64,000 bases of DNA from Planctomycetaceae bacterium UBA2972 (GTDB lineage: Bacteria > Planctomycetota > Planctomycetia > Pirellulales > Pirellulaceae), in the NCBI GenBank assembly GCA_002348315.1, contig DEAW01000136.1, positions 16,759 through 80,758 on the forward strand. Direction: 5' to 3'. The first letter of the stretch is position 1, and each line of letters opens with the position of its first letter. Below are positions 1 through 8,837 of the stretch, piece after piece. Made by a program: the position numbers and the translations under genes. The notes below the pieces were generated by a model. It ran no database searches. It saw only the letters and a program-made list of their open reading frames with translations, and was not told where the DNA came from.

Positions 1-1099
1 TCGTTAACCCGCGAGGCCAGTGAGCGATCATGGGTGAGCAAATTCCGCCTTCATGTTGGTTTTGTTTGTAGAGCCGGAAAGGCGTGTTGCCGGCATTGGC
101 CCAACTGGCATCGTAAAGCCAATAGGATTCAGGGTCCCAGGGGTCCTTGAAGCGTCCGCGAGTTCGTTCAAAGGGGCAGGCACCGTTATCGCTGCAAAAC
201 AGAATCAGCGTGTTGTCAAATTCGCCTGTGTCCTGGAGGTGCTGGACGACCCGACCAATGTTTTGATCCAGCAGGTCAACCATCGCTGCAAAAACGGCCA
301 TCCGGTTGGCTTCCCACTGGCGATCTTCATCAGAAAGCGATTTCCAGGCGGGGACGTGATCTGATCGAGTGCTGAGTTTTGTGTCTTTAGGGAAGAGTCC
401 GAGTTCCAATTGCTTAGCGAAACGGGTTTTTCTTAGTTTATCCCAGCCGCCGTCATAGTTTCCCAAATGACGTTTTACGTCTGCTTCCGGAGCCTGTAAG
501 GGGTAGTGAGGCGCATTAAAGGGGAGGTACATCAGAAAAGGTTTCTCTGATGCGAGCCCTTCGTCGATAAATTCGATGGCATAATCGGCAATCGCATGGG
601 TTGTGTAGAACGGACGGCCATTGAGAGTTTTAGGAACATGATACGGTTTACCGTTGTAACGAAATGTATCGTCACCGGTGAAGAAATTAGTTGCTCCGGA
701 GAGGTGTCCCCAATAACGATCGAATCCAAAGTCGGTGGGTTGTTTACTCAGATGCCACTTACCAGACATGGCTGTGAAATATCCAGCCTGTTTCAAAACT
801 TCCGCAATCGTTGCTCCGCGACTGAGCGATTCGCTACCGGCCTGGTCGCAATAGAGCCCCGTCAGTAGTGAAACTCGGGAACTGTGACACTTGGATGTGT
901 TGTAAAACTGAGTGAATCGCAGGCCATTGTTCGCTAAGGCATCCAGATTGGGAGTCGGGATCTCCGAGCCGTAACACCCGATGTCAGAGAATCCCAAATC
1001 ATCGGCCATGATTAAAACAATATTGGGACGATCATCTGCCTGGATTGAGAAAGTGACCGTTAGCAGTAAGAAAACAGAGAAGGTTGCTCGAAGCATCAT
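1..1099 (-). CDS. Arylsulfatase-like secreted sulfatase (C-terminus off the window edge)
   Basis: An open frame of 366 codons reads from a double ATG at 1099/1096 to the left edge, so only the N-terminal part is present. The product starts with a signal peptide (about residues 1-21). It has the N-terminal metal Asp pair (residues 33-34, in LIMADDLGFSDIG) and the formylglycine motif C71-H-S-S-R followed by VSLLTG, so it should be matured at Cys71. Further on it has GKWHL (a substrate/active-site Lys-His region) and LFCSDNGACPFE (the second metal Asp-Asn). These are all hallmarks of family S1 sulfatases, which hydrolyse sulfate esters, here probably in the periplasm. It diverges from the polysaccharide lyase gene at 1234, which suggests a shared sulfated glycan target. 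Substrate specificity cannot be read from the sequence. Confidence 0.93.
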   Translation of the reverse strand, partial: MMLRATFSVFLLLTVTFSIQADDRPNIVLIMADDLGFSDIGCYGSEIPTPNLDALANNGLRFTQFYNTSKCHSSRVSLLTGLYCDQAGSESLSRGATIAEVLKQAGYFTAMSGKWHLSKQPTDFGFDRYWGHLSGATNFFTGDDTFRYNGKPYHVPKTLNGRPFYTTHAIADYAIEFIDEGLASEKPFLMYLPFNAPHYPLQAPEADVKRHLGNYDGGWDKLRKTRFAKQLELGLFPKDTKLSTRSDHVPAWKSLSDEDRQWEANRMAVFAAMVDLLDQNIGRVVQHLQDTGEFDNTLILFCSDNGACPFERTRGRFKDPWDPESYWLYDASWANAGNTPFRLYKQNQHEGGICSPMIAHWPRGLT

Positions 1100-1233
1100 T
1101 AAATCTCAATCAAGATAGGATGGGAGTTTGGTGGACTCATTATAAACGGAATGGTTGCCCTCGCTAGCTTGCAATATATACACTCGCGTTGGGCAGGATG
1201 GGGCACAGGCAGGATGATATAATCGACGATACT
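1100..1233. promoter_or_regulatory. Divergent intergenic region between sulfatase and lyase genes
   Basis: These 134 bases separate two divergently transcribed genes and so must hold the promoters of both. AT-rich steps such as the TATATA around 1175 are visible. A TATAAT at 1218-1223 lies only about 10 bases before the chosen lyase start, too close for an ordinary -10 box of that gene. No confident -35/-10 pair could be assigned. Confidence 0.35.
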
Positions 1234-4200
1234 ATGCGACGTTTCCTTTTTCTCATCACTGTATTTTTGATCAGCGGCTTACGACCTTCGCTGATTATTG
1301 CACAGGAACTTCCTGTGCCGGGGATCGGTTTGCTTATTTCGCCCGGGCAAATCATGGAAGTTCGGGAGAAAATCCAATCGGAACCATGGAAGTCCATGTA
1401 CGTCGGAATTAAATCCAGAGCTGACGAGTTAGTCGCTCAATGGCCGGATGCCAGGTTGCAGATGGATGAACGACTTGAGTCCATCCTGGATTTGACGATT
1501 GAATTTGACGCGGTGACTGAGGATCCGGCAACGAGAGAGATGGCCAGTCTACTGGCCGGGCATATGCAAACTCGGATGACCTCGGCCGCCTTTGTCTATC
1601 TGATCAGTGGCGAGCGAAAATATGCAGAGGTTGCGTGGGATGTGTTTACGACCGCGGGACGAGCGAATCGCTGGGGTTGGTTCACCTGGAGTGGCGCTTC
1701 GATGCCCCAAATTCATGCCGGAATGTTTGCACGTAACGCCTCGTTTACCGTCGACTTTATCTGGCAGGCATTGACAGAGGCTCAACGCCAAAGAGCTCGG
1801 GATATTATTGCCGAGAAGGTCGTGGAACCTTATTTTCGATTGGTGCTGCACACACCCGCCATGGGTTTGCATCACTTGAGAAGCAAGAACCAGGGGAACA
1901 ATGTCTTCGCTGGCGCCATGATTGGATGTCTGGTACTTGGTGACCAATATCCTGATTCCCGTCGCTGGCTTTCGAGTTTTTTACAGACCTATCATTGGTT
2001 GATTACGCACGATATTGGCTGGGCGGGACAGGGGCTTGAAGCCGGAATGCCGGGTTACTGGAGTGTCTCGATGCAAAATCTCTATACCGCGGCAGTCTGC
2101 TTAAACAATACACGCGGGATCGATTTAAGAAACCATCCCGGGATTGAACAGGCAACATTTTATCCCGTGATGCATGAATCAACCGTGCCTCCGGTCGGCA
2201 TGTTCGATGCACCCATCGATCCGAAGTATCAGGGGATAGCCGGAGTGATTTCGGGTAAGCCGATCGAGTTGCCCGGAACCGCATCCGGAAGTGCCTGGTG
2301 GTTCGATTTTGCTTATCGGAACCCCAAATCTGCGGCTGCTTATTTCATCAATCAGTCGATGGTGAAAGTGAATGAGAAAAAAGAATATTCATTCGCAGCC
2401 CATGACGCGCATCAATCAGGGCATGCAGAAATCATTAAGCTGCTTTGGACCCGACCGGAAGTGTACCAACCTGCGGTGGCAAAACCGCTGGAGTTGTTCA
2501 AGACGACTGATCGGATGAGTATGATTCGCAGTGGATATGGGATGGGGCATACCTATATGTATGTCAATGGAGACATCTTTTTATCGTCGCTGGGTGAAAT
2601 CCTCGGAACCTCTTCAGGAATGTCCTGGCATTATAAATGGCATGGATATCAGGCTGCCGAATCCGGAGTGGTGACCGAGGGCGAAGCGTTGGCGCCTTCC
2701 ATGAAAGTTACCAGCAGTTGGGACGGCGATAAGTTGTCCATTATCCACTCAGCCGTAGCCAAGAGTAATATCCAGTACTACAAACCCGCTGGGCATGATC
2801 GCTTGCCTGAACATTATCTGCGAAAAGATCGTGACATTGTTTATGTGAAAGACACACCAGGCAGAGATTACTTTATTTTTATAGATCACGTTGTCACGGA
2901 AGAGCCCCGATATCATGGCTGGCAATGGCAGACTTGGAATCATGTCTTTGGAAATGAAAGTACGAATACCGCAGACTATCAACAAGTAAATGATCGGTAT
3001 ATAAGGCTCAAGCGTCCCAATGCTGACTTGGGTATCCAGTTCTTAGTTCCCGAGCAGGTTGAATTTGAAATTGAGAGTGCCCCCGGCCAACCCAAAGTGG
3101 CCTATATGTATGATCATAATTTACTCACGCTGCGAGCGATGGCAGGGGCGTATCAGTCAACCGACCAGAAAACGGTCAGGATTGAACCGAAGCAATGGAG
3201 CGGCACAGGCATGCTTGTTTTCCCCAGTGATGCCGCCGCTGAATCGGACGTGCCAGCGACGGCGTATTCTCTTCGTGGCAAAGAGGCCTTAGTTCGGGAG
3301 CAGGGTGTCAGTCTTAATCGTTTTCAGGTGCCTGTTAAACTTGAAGCAGGACAGCGTTACAGAATGCGAGTGGACTATCGAAAAAGCGATCTATCCGTCT
3401 ATGAGAATCTTGCCTGGAAGATTCCATTGACGTTGCTGGCTGCCGATGGAAAGGTGATTGCCAGGTGTAGTGACGTTTATAGCACTCCGGATCCGCTAAG
3501 CCTGCGAGACAATCGATCGATGACCGGGACGACAAGTTGGCAACCGACAGATTATGTTCACTTTTCAGTCCCTGCAGGTCAGGACGTCGCAGAAATTCAC
3601 GGAGAATTACTTGCTGCCGAGTATTCACATCCACCTCATCAGATTCATGAAGATTCGGTCTTGCAGTTAGGAGACATCACGATTGAACCGCTTGGTACAC
3701 TTCCTAAAACCAAAGCACAGACCTTTGTGACAGTATTAAATCCATTAGCCAAGCAGGATGAATTTCAGCTTGCCGAGGTACAACAAATTGGTGAAACCAG
3801 TGTGATTAAAATTCCCCGGGGTGAATTCGAAGCTGATTGGATCGTGATTGATGCGTTGCAGCCGGTTACGTTTCAATGGGGAACGGTTGCGGCTGAATTT
3901 GCCTGGTTTCGTATCACCGATGACGAGAATATTGAACAGATCTATATGCGAAAAGCGGCGTATCTGGCTTTAGATGGTCAGGAGATTTTTAAGAATTCAG
4001 GACCACTCGATTTGGCATTGATCATGAACAGTGTCGGACAGATATCGCAAGTTCGCGCTTCAGTCCAGGGCGCATCGGAGCTTACGATGTTTGGGAAAAC
4101 ATATCCCTTAGGCAATGGTGTGCAGATTGCAGATAACCGATTGAGATTTCAGACGGATCCTACAGCAGAAACGCTGGAACGCAATTCGATCCTTAGTCAG

Positions 4201-4908
4201 CAGGCACTGCTGGCCGGACTGGCCCCGATTCTTGAAGAGCAACTTGCTCAGCGAGACGAATCACTAGAGAGGAATCTAGCTCGGGAAGCCAGAGTGACCG
4301 CTTCGGCCAGTCGGGCGATTCGGTTTTCGCCCTATTTAACGATTGATAACAATACGTCTGAATATCCAACGGATGGAAAACTGGATTACACTCAGGAGCC
4401 CATCGAAACGGCATCGCTGGGTGGCTATGGTCAGGATCGACATCCTCTGGTGAGTGATGAGATGGCCACATTTCCGTTTTACGTGCCACCGACGTACTGG
4501 CTGTTGCCTTATCAACAGACCGGCTGGATAGAGTATGAATGGAAACAAGATCAACAGATTTCAGAAGTACGAGTACTTAATACTTCCAATGCAGGACTCA
4601 ACGACTATGCCACGATGAAGTATCGAATTGAATTACGTGATGCGGATGACCAGGTCCTTGCCAGCACTCGCCAGCAGTTTGGAAAGGTGTTTGATCGTCC
4701 CTTTCAAGCCGCTTTCAAATATCCTCAGCATTTCGGAAAGTATAGCGATACATTTCAGGGAATGCTTGAACCGGGAATTGCTGTACCGTTTGGCGATGGT
4801 TGGCAAACGACTAAGTTTAAGCCGACGGTAGTACGCAAAGTCAGAATTTTCATTGAATCCTATTGGGGACTAGGCGGGGGCCTGAACGAAGTGCAGATCT
4901 ACCCTTAG
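1234..4908 (+). CDS. Heparinase II/III-like polysaccharide lyase with C-terminal discoidin-like region
   Basis: A large secreted protein of 1224 residues. The frame is open from 1189, but the ATG at 1234 places a clean signal peptide (MRRFLFLITVFLISG...) at the N-terminus and is preferred. Residues about 30-400 resemble the alpha/alpha-toroid of alginate and heparinase II/III lyases: a VREKIQSEPW start, the KNQGNNVFAGAM segment (Asn-rich active-site loop), and GLEAGMPGYWSVSMQ, which matches the Glu/Tyr-containing loop. The middle (about 450-750) resembles the beta-sandwich that follows the toroid in these lyases. The last 200 residues, ending in GGGLNEVQIYP, resemble an F5/8 type C carbohydrate-binding domain. 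The role inferred is beta-elimination of a uronate-containing, probably sulfated polysaccharide, given the divergent sulfatase next door. The exact PL family and catalytic residues are not established. Confidence 0.75.
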   Translation: MRRFLFLITVFLISGLRPSLIIAQELPVPGIGLLISPGQIMEVREKIQSEPWKSMYVGIKSRADELVAQWPDARLQMDERLESILDLTIEFDAVTEDPATREMASLLAGHMQTRMTSAAFVYLISGERKYAEVAWDVFTTAGRANRWGWFTWSGASMPQIHAGMFARNASFTVDFIWQALTEAQRQRARDIIAEKVVEPYFRLVLHTPAMGLHHLRSKNQGNNVFAGAMIGCLVLGDQYPDSRRWLSSFLQTYHWLITHDIGWAGQGLEAGMPGYWSVSMQNLYTAAVCLNNTRGIDLRNHPGIEQATFYPVMHESTVPPVGMFDAPIDPKYQGIAGVISGKPIELPGTASGSAWWFDFAYRNPKSAAAYFINQSMVKVNEKKEYSFAAHDAHQSGHAEIIKLLWTRPEVYQPAVAKPLELFKTTDRMSMIRSGYGMGHTYMYVNGDIFLSSLGEILGTSSGMSWHYKWHGYQAAESGVVTEGEALAPSMKVTSSWDGDKLSIIHSAVAKSNIQYYKPAGHDRLPEHYLRKDRDIVYVKDTPGRDYFIFIDHVVTEEPRYHGWQWQTWNHVFGNESTNTADYQQVNDRYIRLKRPNADLGIQFLVPEQVEFEIESAPGQPKVAYMYDHNLLTLRAMAGAYQSTDQKTVRIEPKQWSGTGMLVFPSDAAAESDVPATAYSLRGKEALVREQGVSLNRFQVPVKLEAGQRYRMRVDYRKSDLSVYENLAWKIPLTLLAADGKVIARCSDVYSTPDPLSLRDNRSMTGTTSWQPTDYVHFSVPAGQDVAEIHGELLAAEYSHPPHQIHEDSVLQLGDITIEPLGTLPKTKAQTFVTVLNPLAKQDEFQLAEVQQIGETSVIKIPRGEFEADWIVIDALQPVTFQWGTVAAEFAWFRITDDENIEQIYMRKAAYLALDGQEIFKNSGPLDLALIMNSVGQISQVRASVQGASELTMFGKTYPLGNGVQIADNRLRFQTDPTAETLERNSILSQQALLAGLAPILEEQLAQRDESLERNLAREARVTASASRAIRFSPYLTIDNNTSEYPTDGKLDYTQEPIETASLGGYGQDRHPLVSDEMATFPFYVPPTYWLLPYQQTGWIEYEWKQDQQISEVRVLNTSNAGLNDYATMKYRIELRDADDQVLASTRQQFGKVFDRPFQAAFKYPQHFGKYSDTFQGMLEPGIAVPFGDGWQTTKFKPTVVRKVRIFIESYWGLGGGLNEVQIYP

Positions 4909-4924
4909 GGCCAAACGAGAGCAT

Positions 4925-7297
4925 TTAACGAGGGTCGAGTAGATATCCCAGGAGATCCCGAATTTCATCTTCGGTGAGAGAATTCAGTAAACCGGTCGGC
5001 ATCAGTGAAGTCTTAGATGGCACAATGTCGTCAATGTCTTTTTCCAAAATGGAACTTCGGGCAAATGGTCGAAAGGGATCAGTGCGTACGGAATACGTTC
5101 CCTTAGAGAGATTGACAATTTGACCTGTCACTTGCCGGCCGTCCTGCAAGATGAAAATGGTTGCCTGATACTGATCAGAGATTACCTTGTCCGGATTGAC
5201 GATGTGTTCCAATACAGCGGCGGGGGTGTAGCGTCCTGCTAGCCCGTTTAGATTGGGACCGAGAACACCTCCGGAATTTCCCAGACGGTGACAGTTGTCG
5301 CAACGAACTGCCCGAAAGGCCGCCTTACCTCTGCTGGCATCCGCAGTGGCCAGAGTTTTTGGCTGAGTCAGTGGTAACAGGTCAGCCAACGACCAATTCT
5401 GAACAACCGGGCGGGCAGGGCGTTGGTCGTCGACTTCCGGTAGTCCAAGGGTGCGAATGAGGTTTTGGAAATGCTCACTTTGAGCTCGATATTTACGATG
5501 GGCGACGGCTCTTAGCTCATAGGGGTCAATGGCGTCGGTGAGTTGTTTCTTTTGTGCTTCTGAAAAGTCGTGAAAGCCTTCATCCATAAGAATGGAGAGA
5601 AAGTGTAATTGAGTCATCAGAGATTCAGCATTGGAAATAGATGCTAACACACGGTCAGCATAGTCGTCGGGTTGAAATTGGCTCAGGATGGATCCCAATT
5701 CTTTGTTGACATTGTTGTCGGTCGCAGGAAAACGTTGATCCAGATAGGTCAGTAAATGTTCTCGTTCAGAACCATCGGGAATTCCCATACGCTGCAGCAA
5801 AATAGAGAATATTCGAAGTGAACTGAGTTTCTGTTGTGTTTCCAGAGATTCCCACTTCAACCCCGTGAGTAGATCGATGATTTGTTGTCGGTAGTCTGAG
5901 GGTGCATGCCGGGATGCTGCCACAAGGCCTTCCAGCAAGGCCGTTGGTTCCTTTTCAGCCATGACATTGCTTAGCCAGCGGGAATATGGTTGATGCTCCA
6001 TTGCCAGACGGGCGGCATAACGAAGCGTGCGATCCTGAGACCGTAAAGCATCAGCAAATAAACCATAGGGCGCAGGCACATCATTCGTATGTAAAGCAGA
6101 GTAGACTCGCCGGACTTTACTCTCCTGAGTGGCTTGCGAGTTTGAACGCGCGGAAATGGAAGTCTCGTGGAAGATACGGTAAAGGTGTGACTTATTCCCG
6201 CGGCCACCCGTGGCGAAGTAGAGAGCGCCATCGCGGCCGACAACGATATCGGTGACAGCCAATGGAGTACCGCTGGCAAAAAACTCCCAATCTCCCTTGA
6301 AGGTGGCTCCCCGGGGAGTCAGATGAACAGCGTAGATCCGCCCATAACTCCAGTCACAGGCATACAATGCCCGTTGATACTTTTCAGGGAAATGCGTTTG
6401 GCTACCAAAAACGACACCTGTCGGAGATCCCGGACCAATTTCGACAGTCGGAGGTAACGTATCCGGATAGTAAGGCATTAAATTCTGAGGACTTTGTCGC
6501 CAGCCGTAGTCAGCGCCACTGAGAAGATGATACACATTGGCTGGACGGTACCAGGGAAGTCCCATATAGCCTTCGTTGTCAGAATCAAAGGTGAACAACT
6601 CTCCGGTACTGTTAAAGGCAATATCATAAGCATTTCTCAGGCCCTGGCAGAACATTTCTCGTTGGGTACCGTCAGGAGAAAAACGCATGACCCAACCCTG
6701 ACGAGACGGAGTCTTGAAACTATCGGATGCCTGAGCCACTGGAATGTGATCCCTGTTGATGTCGTCGGGAGTCCCTGTCCCGTTGCCTGCAATCAAATAG
6801 ATCCACTTCCCAGCTGGACCGACGACCAAACCATGCCCGCCGTGCTCCCCTCGCCCGGGAATCGGGAGGATCAATTCGGGCTCGGTAAATCCACCTTTGC
6901 CATCACTGTCTTTCATTCTGTAAACGCCACTTTCACCTGTACCATCTGCCTTGACTAAGTAAAGATGCTCAAAGGCGTAAAGCAAACCATGTCCTCCACC
7001 GATTTCAAGGGGCACATTGTGGACACTTGTCACAGGATGCTTTTGCCGCAATTCCCCCGGAATAATTCGAAACAGTCTATCGTTTTGACTGCTGGCCAGA
7101 ATATGACCCTGGGCATCCACCGTCAGACTAATAATCGAAGCCTGTTCTGCTTCAAACGATGCCACAACTTCTGCCTTAAATCCGGGAAGCAAACTTAAGT
7201 TGGTTGCGGGGACAACAATATTCTTAGAGGCCAGTGCCGTCGGGCGGATACTTAGAACGAACAGGAGCAGAGTGATTGTGAGCAATCTGTTTATCAT
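4925..7297 (-). CDS. PVC-type propeller dehydrogenase with C-terminal heme-binding domain
   Basis: A secreted protein of 790 residues with a signal peptide (to about residue 23). Residues about 30-380 form a six-bladed-propeller-like glucose/sorbosone dehydrogenase region, with repeated VDAQGHILASS, VGPAGKWIYLIAG and VGRDGALYFATGG blades. A helical middle follows. The C-terminal domain (from about 655) carries the c-type heme motif CDNCH (about 667-671), then GPNLNGLAGRYTP and SLMPTGLLNSLTEDE, as in the Pirellula/Verrucomicrobium heme-binding domain family; the MPTG Met is the likely distal ligand. It would oxidise a sugar-like substrate in the periplasm and pass electrons to its own heme. 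It is the third gene of a minus-strand operon, 7 bases after the propeller gene. Substrate and cofactor are unknown. Confidence 0.85.
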   Translation of the reverse strand: MINRLLTITLLLFVLSIRPTALASKNIVVPATNLSLLPGFKAEVVASFEAEQASIISLTVDAQGHILASSQNDRLFRIIPGELRQKHPVTSVHNVPLEIGGGHGLLYAFEHLYLVKADGTGESGVYRMKDSDGKGGFTEPELILPIPGRGEHGGHGLVVGPAGKWIYLIAGNGTGTPDDINRDHIPVAQASDSFKTPSRQGWVMRFSPDGTQREMFCQGLRNAYDIAFNSTGELFTFDSDNEGYMGLPWYRPANVYHLLSGADYGWRQSPQNLMPYYPDTLPPTVEIGPGSPTGVVFGSQTHFPEKYQRALYACDWSYGRIYAVHLTPRGATFKGDWEFFASGTPLAVTDIVVGRDGALYFATGGRGNKSHLYRIFHETSISARSNSQATQESKVRRVYSALHTNDVPAPYGLFADALRSQDRTLRYAARLAMEHQPYSRWLSNVMAEKEPTALLEGLVAASRHAPSDYRQQIIDLLTGLKWESLETQQKLSSLRIFSILLQRMGIPDGSEREHLLTYLDQRFPATDNNVNKELGSILSQFQPDDYADRVLASISNAESLMTQLHFLSILMDEGFHDFSEAQKKQLTDAIDPYELRAVAHRKYRAQSEHFQNLIRTLGLPEVDDQRPARPVVQNWSLADLLPLTQPKTLATADASRGKAAFRAVRCDNCHRLGNSGGVLGPNLNGLAGRYTPAAVLEHIVNPDKVISDQYQATIFILQDGRQVTGQIVNLSKGTYSVRTDPFRPFARSSILEKDIDDIVPSKTSLMPTGLLNSLTEDEIRDLLGYLLDPR

Positions 7298-7304
7298 GTT
7301 TGAC

Positions 7305-8837
7305 CTATCGTGCGTCGATGCAGATTAATTCTTTCAGTGTTCGCGCGTAGAGTCGCCCTTGTGAATAAGCCAGCCCGGACAATGTCCAGGTTTGTCCTGC
7401 CGGTCCCAGATCACTAATGGAAACCAGAGCCTCCTGATTTAATTGGGAGGCGTTCCATTTGAGAACGTAAACCGACCCGACCATGGTGGTGAAGTAGATA
7501 TGGTCTCCAATGACCGTTGGACAGGTGGCGGATACGTGTCCCCAGCCACTGCCGGCGTTTCTTTTATCCTGAGTGGCTAGAAAACCCTGAGCATTACGCA
7601 TGTCGTTGGGGATTGTTTTATTCAGTAGGAACTCATCACGTTTGTTTTTGGATTGGCGGATGACCTGTAGTGGAACCTGAAGATATTCGACGGCAGCGGT
7701 TTTTAAATGGATCCGTCCGATAAACCCCGGTTTGTGAGAAAGGAAATAATGATAATCGCCGACAACCAGATTGGTTTGATACGTGATCGCTTTTTTGGCA
7801 GCGGGAAACGTCTGATCGGATTCAGTTCTGTAATTTGGGAATCCAGTCGTGATGGTCACATTTTCAATGATGGAACTCCGGGAAATTTGCTCGCCTGTTT
7901 CCGGATCGAGTGTGATGTGATCGTGTCCTACAAATCCATAAACGCCCTTTTGATTCCAGGAGACGTTTTGTGCGGAAGGATATCCGTTGATTCCAGCATC
8001 CCAATCTGTTGAACCATCGATTGCGTTGACACGTGAGATTCCAAACGGTTCTTCGGGTGGTTTGTGTCCTCCCCCTCGTCCAGTCATGATTACAGGTTTG
8101 GATTGATAGAATCCAAAGGTAGAAGCAGCATGGATACCGGTTCCGGTTTGAGCTACCCATGTCGTTTTGCCTGTTGCCAACTCGAAGGCGTGTAAGTGTG
8201 TCCAATACTGTCGGTCTCGCCCCAGTGGATGAGAACCTGCCTTGGTCGTTGCCGATATCGGGAGTCCCTCTTTGACAGTCTTGACGACAACCAGTTGTTG
8301 ATTGAATAGAAACGGCTGGTGTTGGCGTGAATGATGACGACCAAATGGCGTCCAGGCATACGTCCATTTCTGATTACCGTCATGATCGAATACCGAAATC
8401 CGCCCGCCAACATTGATAAAGGCGACCCATTTGTCATTGGCCACTGCGGCGGCTGCCGTATTGTCACTGAACAAACTGGAGAGATCGGTTTTCCGGGCAG
8501 CCGGTAGTTCGCGTCGCCAGAGTTCTTTCCCTGTGTTGGCATCGAAGCAGAGTCCGACTGTCAGCGAACTCATTTCCGTATCGTTGGAGAGCGGTTCGTG
8601 ACACATTACAAAGACCCGGTCTTTCATCACGACAGGCGTGCTTTGTCCTGTATTCGGCAGTGGGGTGCGCCAGCGAATATTGGTCCCTCGAGCACCACTG
8701 AATTGCGTCGGAGCCTTTCCGGGAGCGACATAATTGAAAGTAGGGCCGGCAGCCTGTGGCCAATCGGCATGCGCAAATTGGGAAGCAATACAGAGTGAAA
8801 CAACGCTCAGGAAAAATCTAATGATCGTGGTGTTCAT
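7305..8837 (-). CDS. Secreted PQQ-type beta-propeller protein
   Basis: A 510-residue protein starting at the ATG at 8837, which lies inside the last 20 bases of the upstream gene (stop at 8818-8820), so translation is probably coupled. A longer frame upstream lacks a signal peptide; this start gives MNTTIIRFFLSVVSLCIASQFAHA, a typical Sec leader. Repeated blades such as GLCFDANTGKELWRRELPA, HAFELATGKTTWVAQTG and ITLDPETGEQISR are the PQQ-enzyme/outer-membrane-assembly propeller repeat. No Cys-Cys disulfide ring or clear PQQ ligand set was recognised, so it may be a binding or scaffold propeller rather than an enzyme. It sits between two heme proteins and probably works with them. Its C-terminal 60 residues closely match the gene remnant at 33318-33587. 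Confidence 0.82.
   Translation of the reverse strand: MNTTIIRFFLSVVSLCIASQFAHADWPQAAGPTFNYVAPGKAPTQFSGARGTNIRWRTPLPNTGQSTPVVMKDRVFVMCHEPLSNDTEMSSLTVGLCFDANTGKELWRRELPAARKTDLSSLFSDNTAAAAVANDKWVAFINVGGRISVFDHDGNQKWTYAWTPFGRHHSRQHQPFLFNQQLVVVKTVKEGLPISATTKAGSHPLGRDRQYWTHLHAFELATGKTTWVAQTGTGIHAASTFGFYQSKPVIMTGRGGGHKPPEEPFGISRVNAIDGSTDWDAGINGYPSAQNVSWNQKGVYGFVGHDHITLDPETGEQISRSSIIENVTITTGFPNYRTESDQTFPAAKKAITYQTNLVVGDYHYFLSHKPGFIGRIHLKTAAVEYLQVPLQVIRQSKNKRDEFLLNKTIPNDMRNAQGFLATQDKRNAGSGWGHVSATCPTVIGDHIYFTTMVGSVYVLKWNASQLNQEALVSISDLGPAGQTWTLSGLAYSQGRLYARTLKELICIDAR

Noticed and set aside
1189..1233. Upstream start for the polysaccharide lyase
   Set aside because: The extra 15 residues are charged and would bury the signal peptide; the ATG at 1234 begins it directly.
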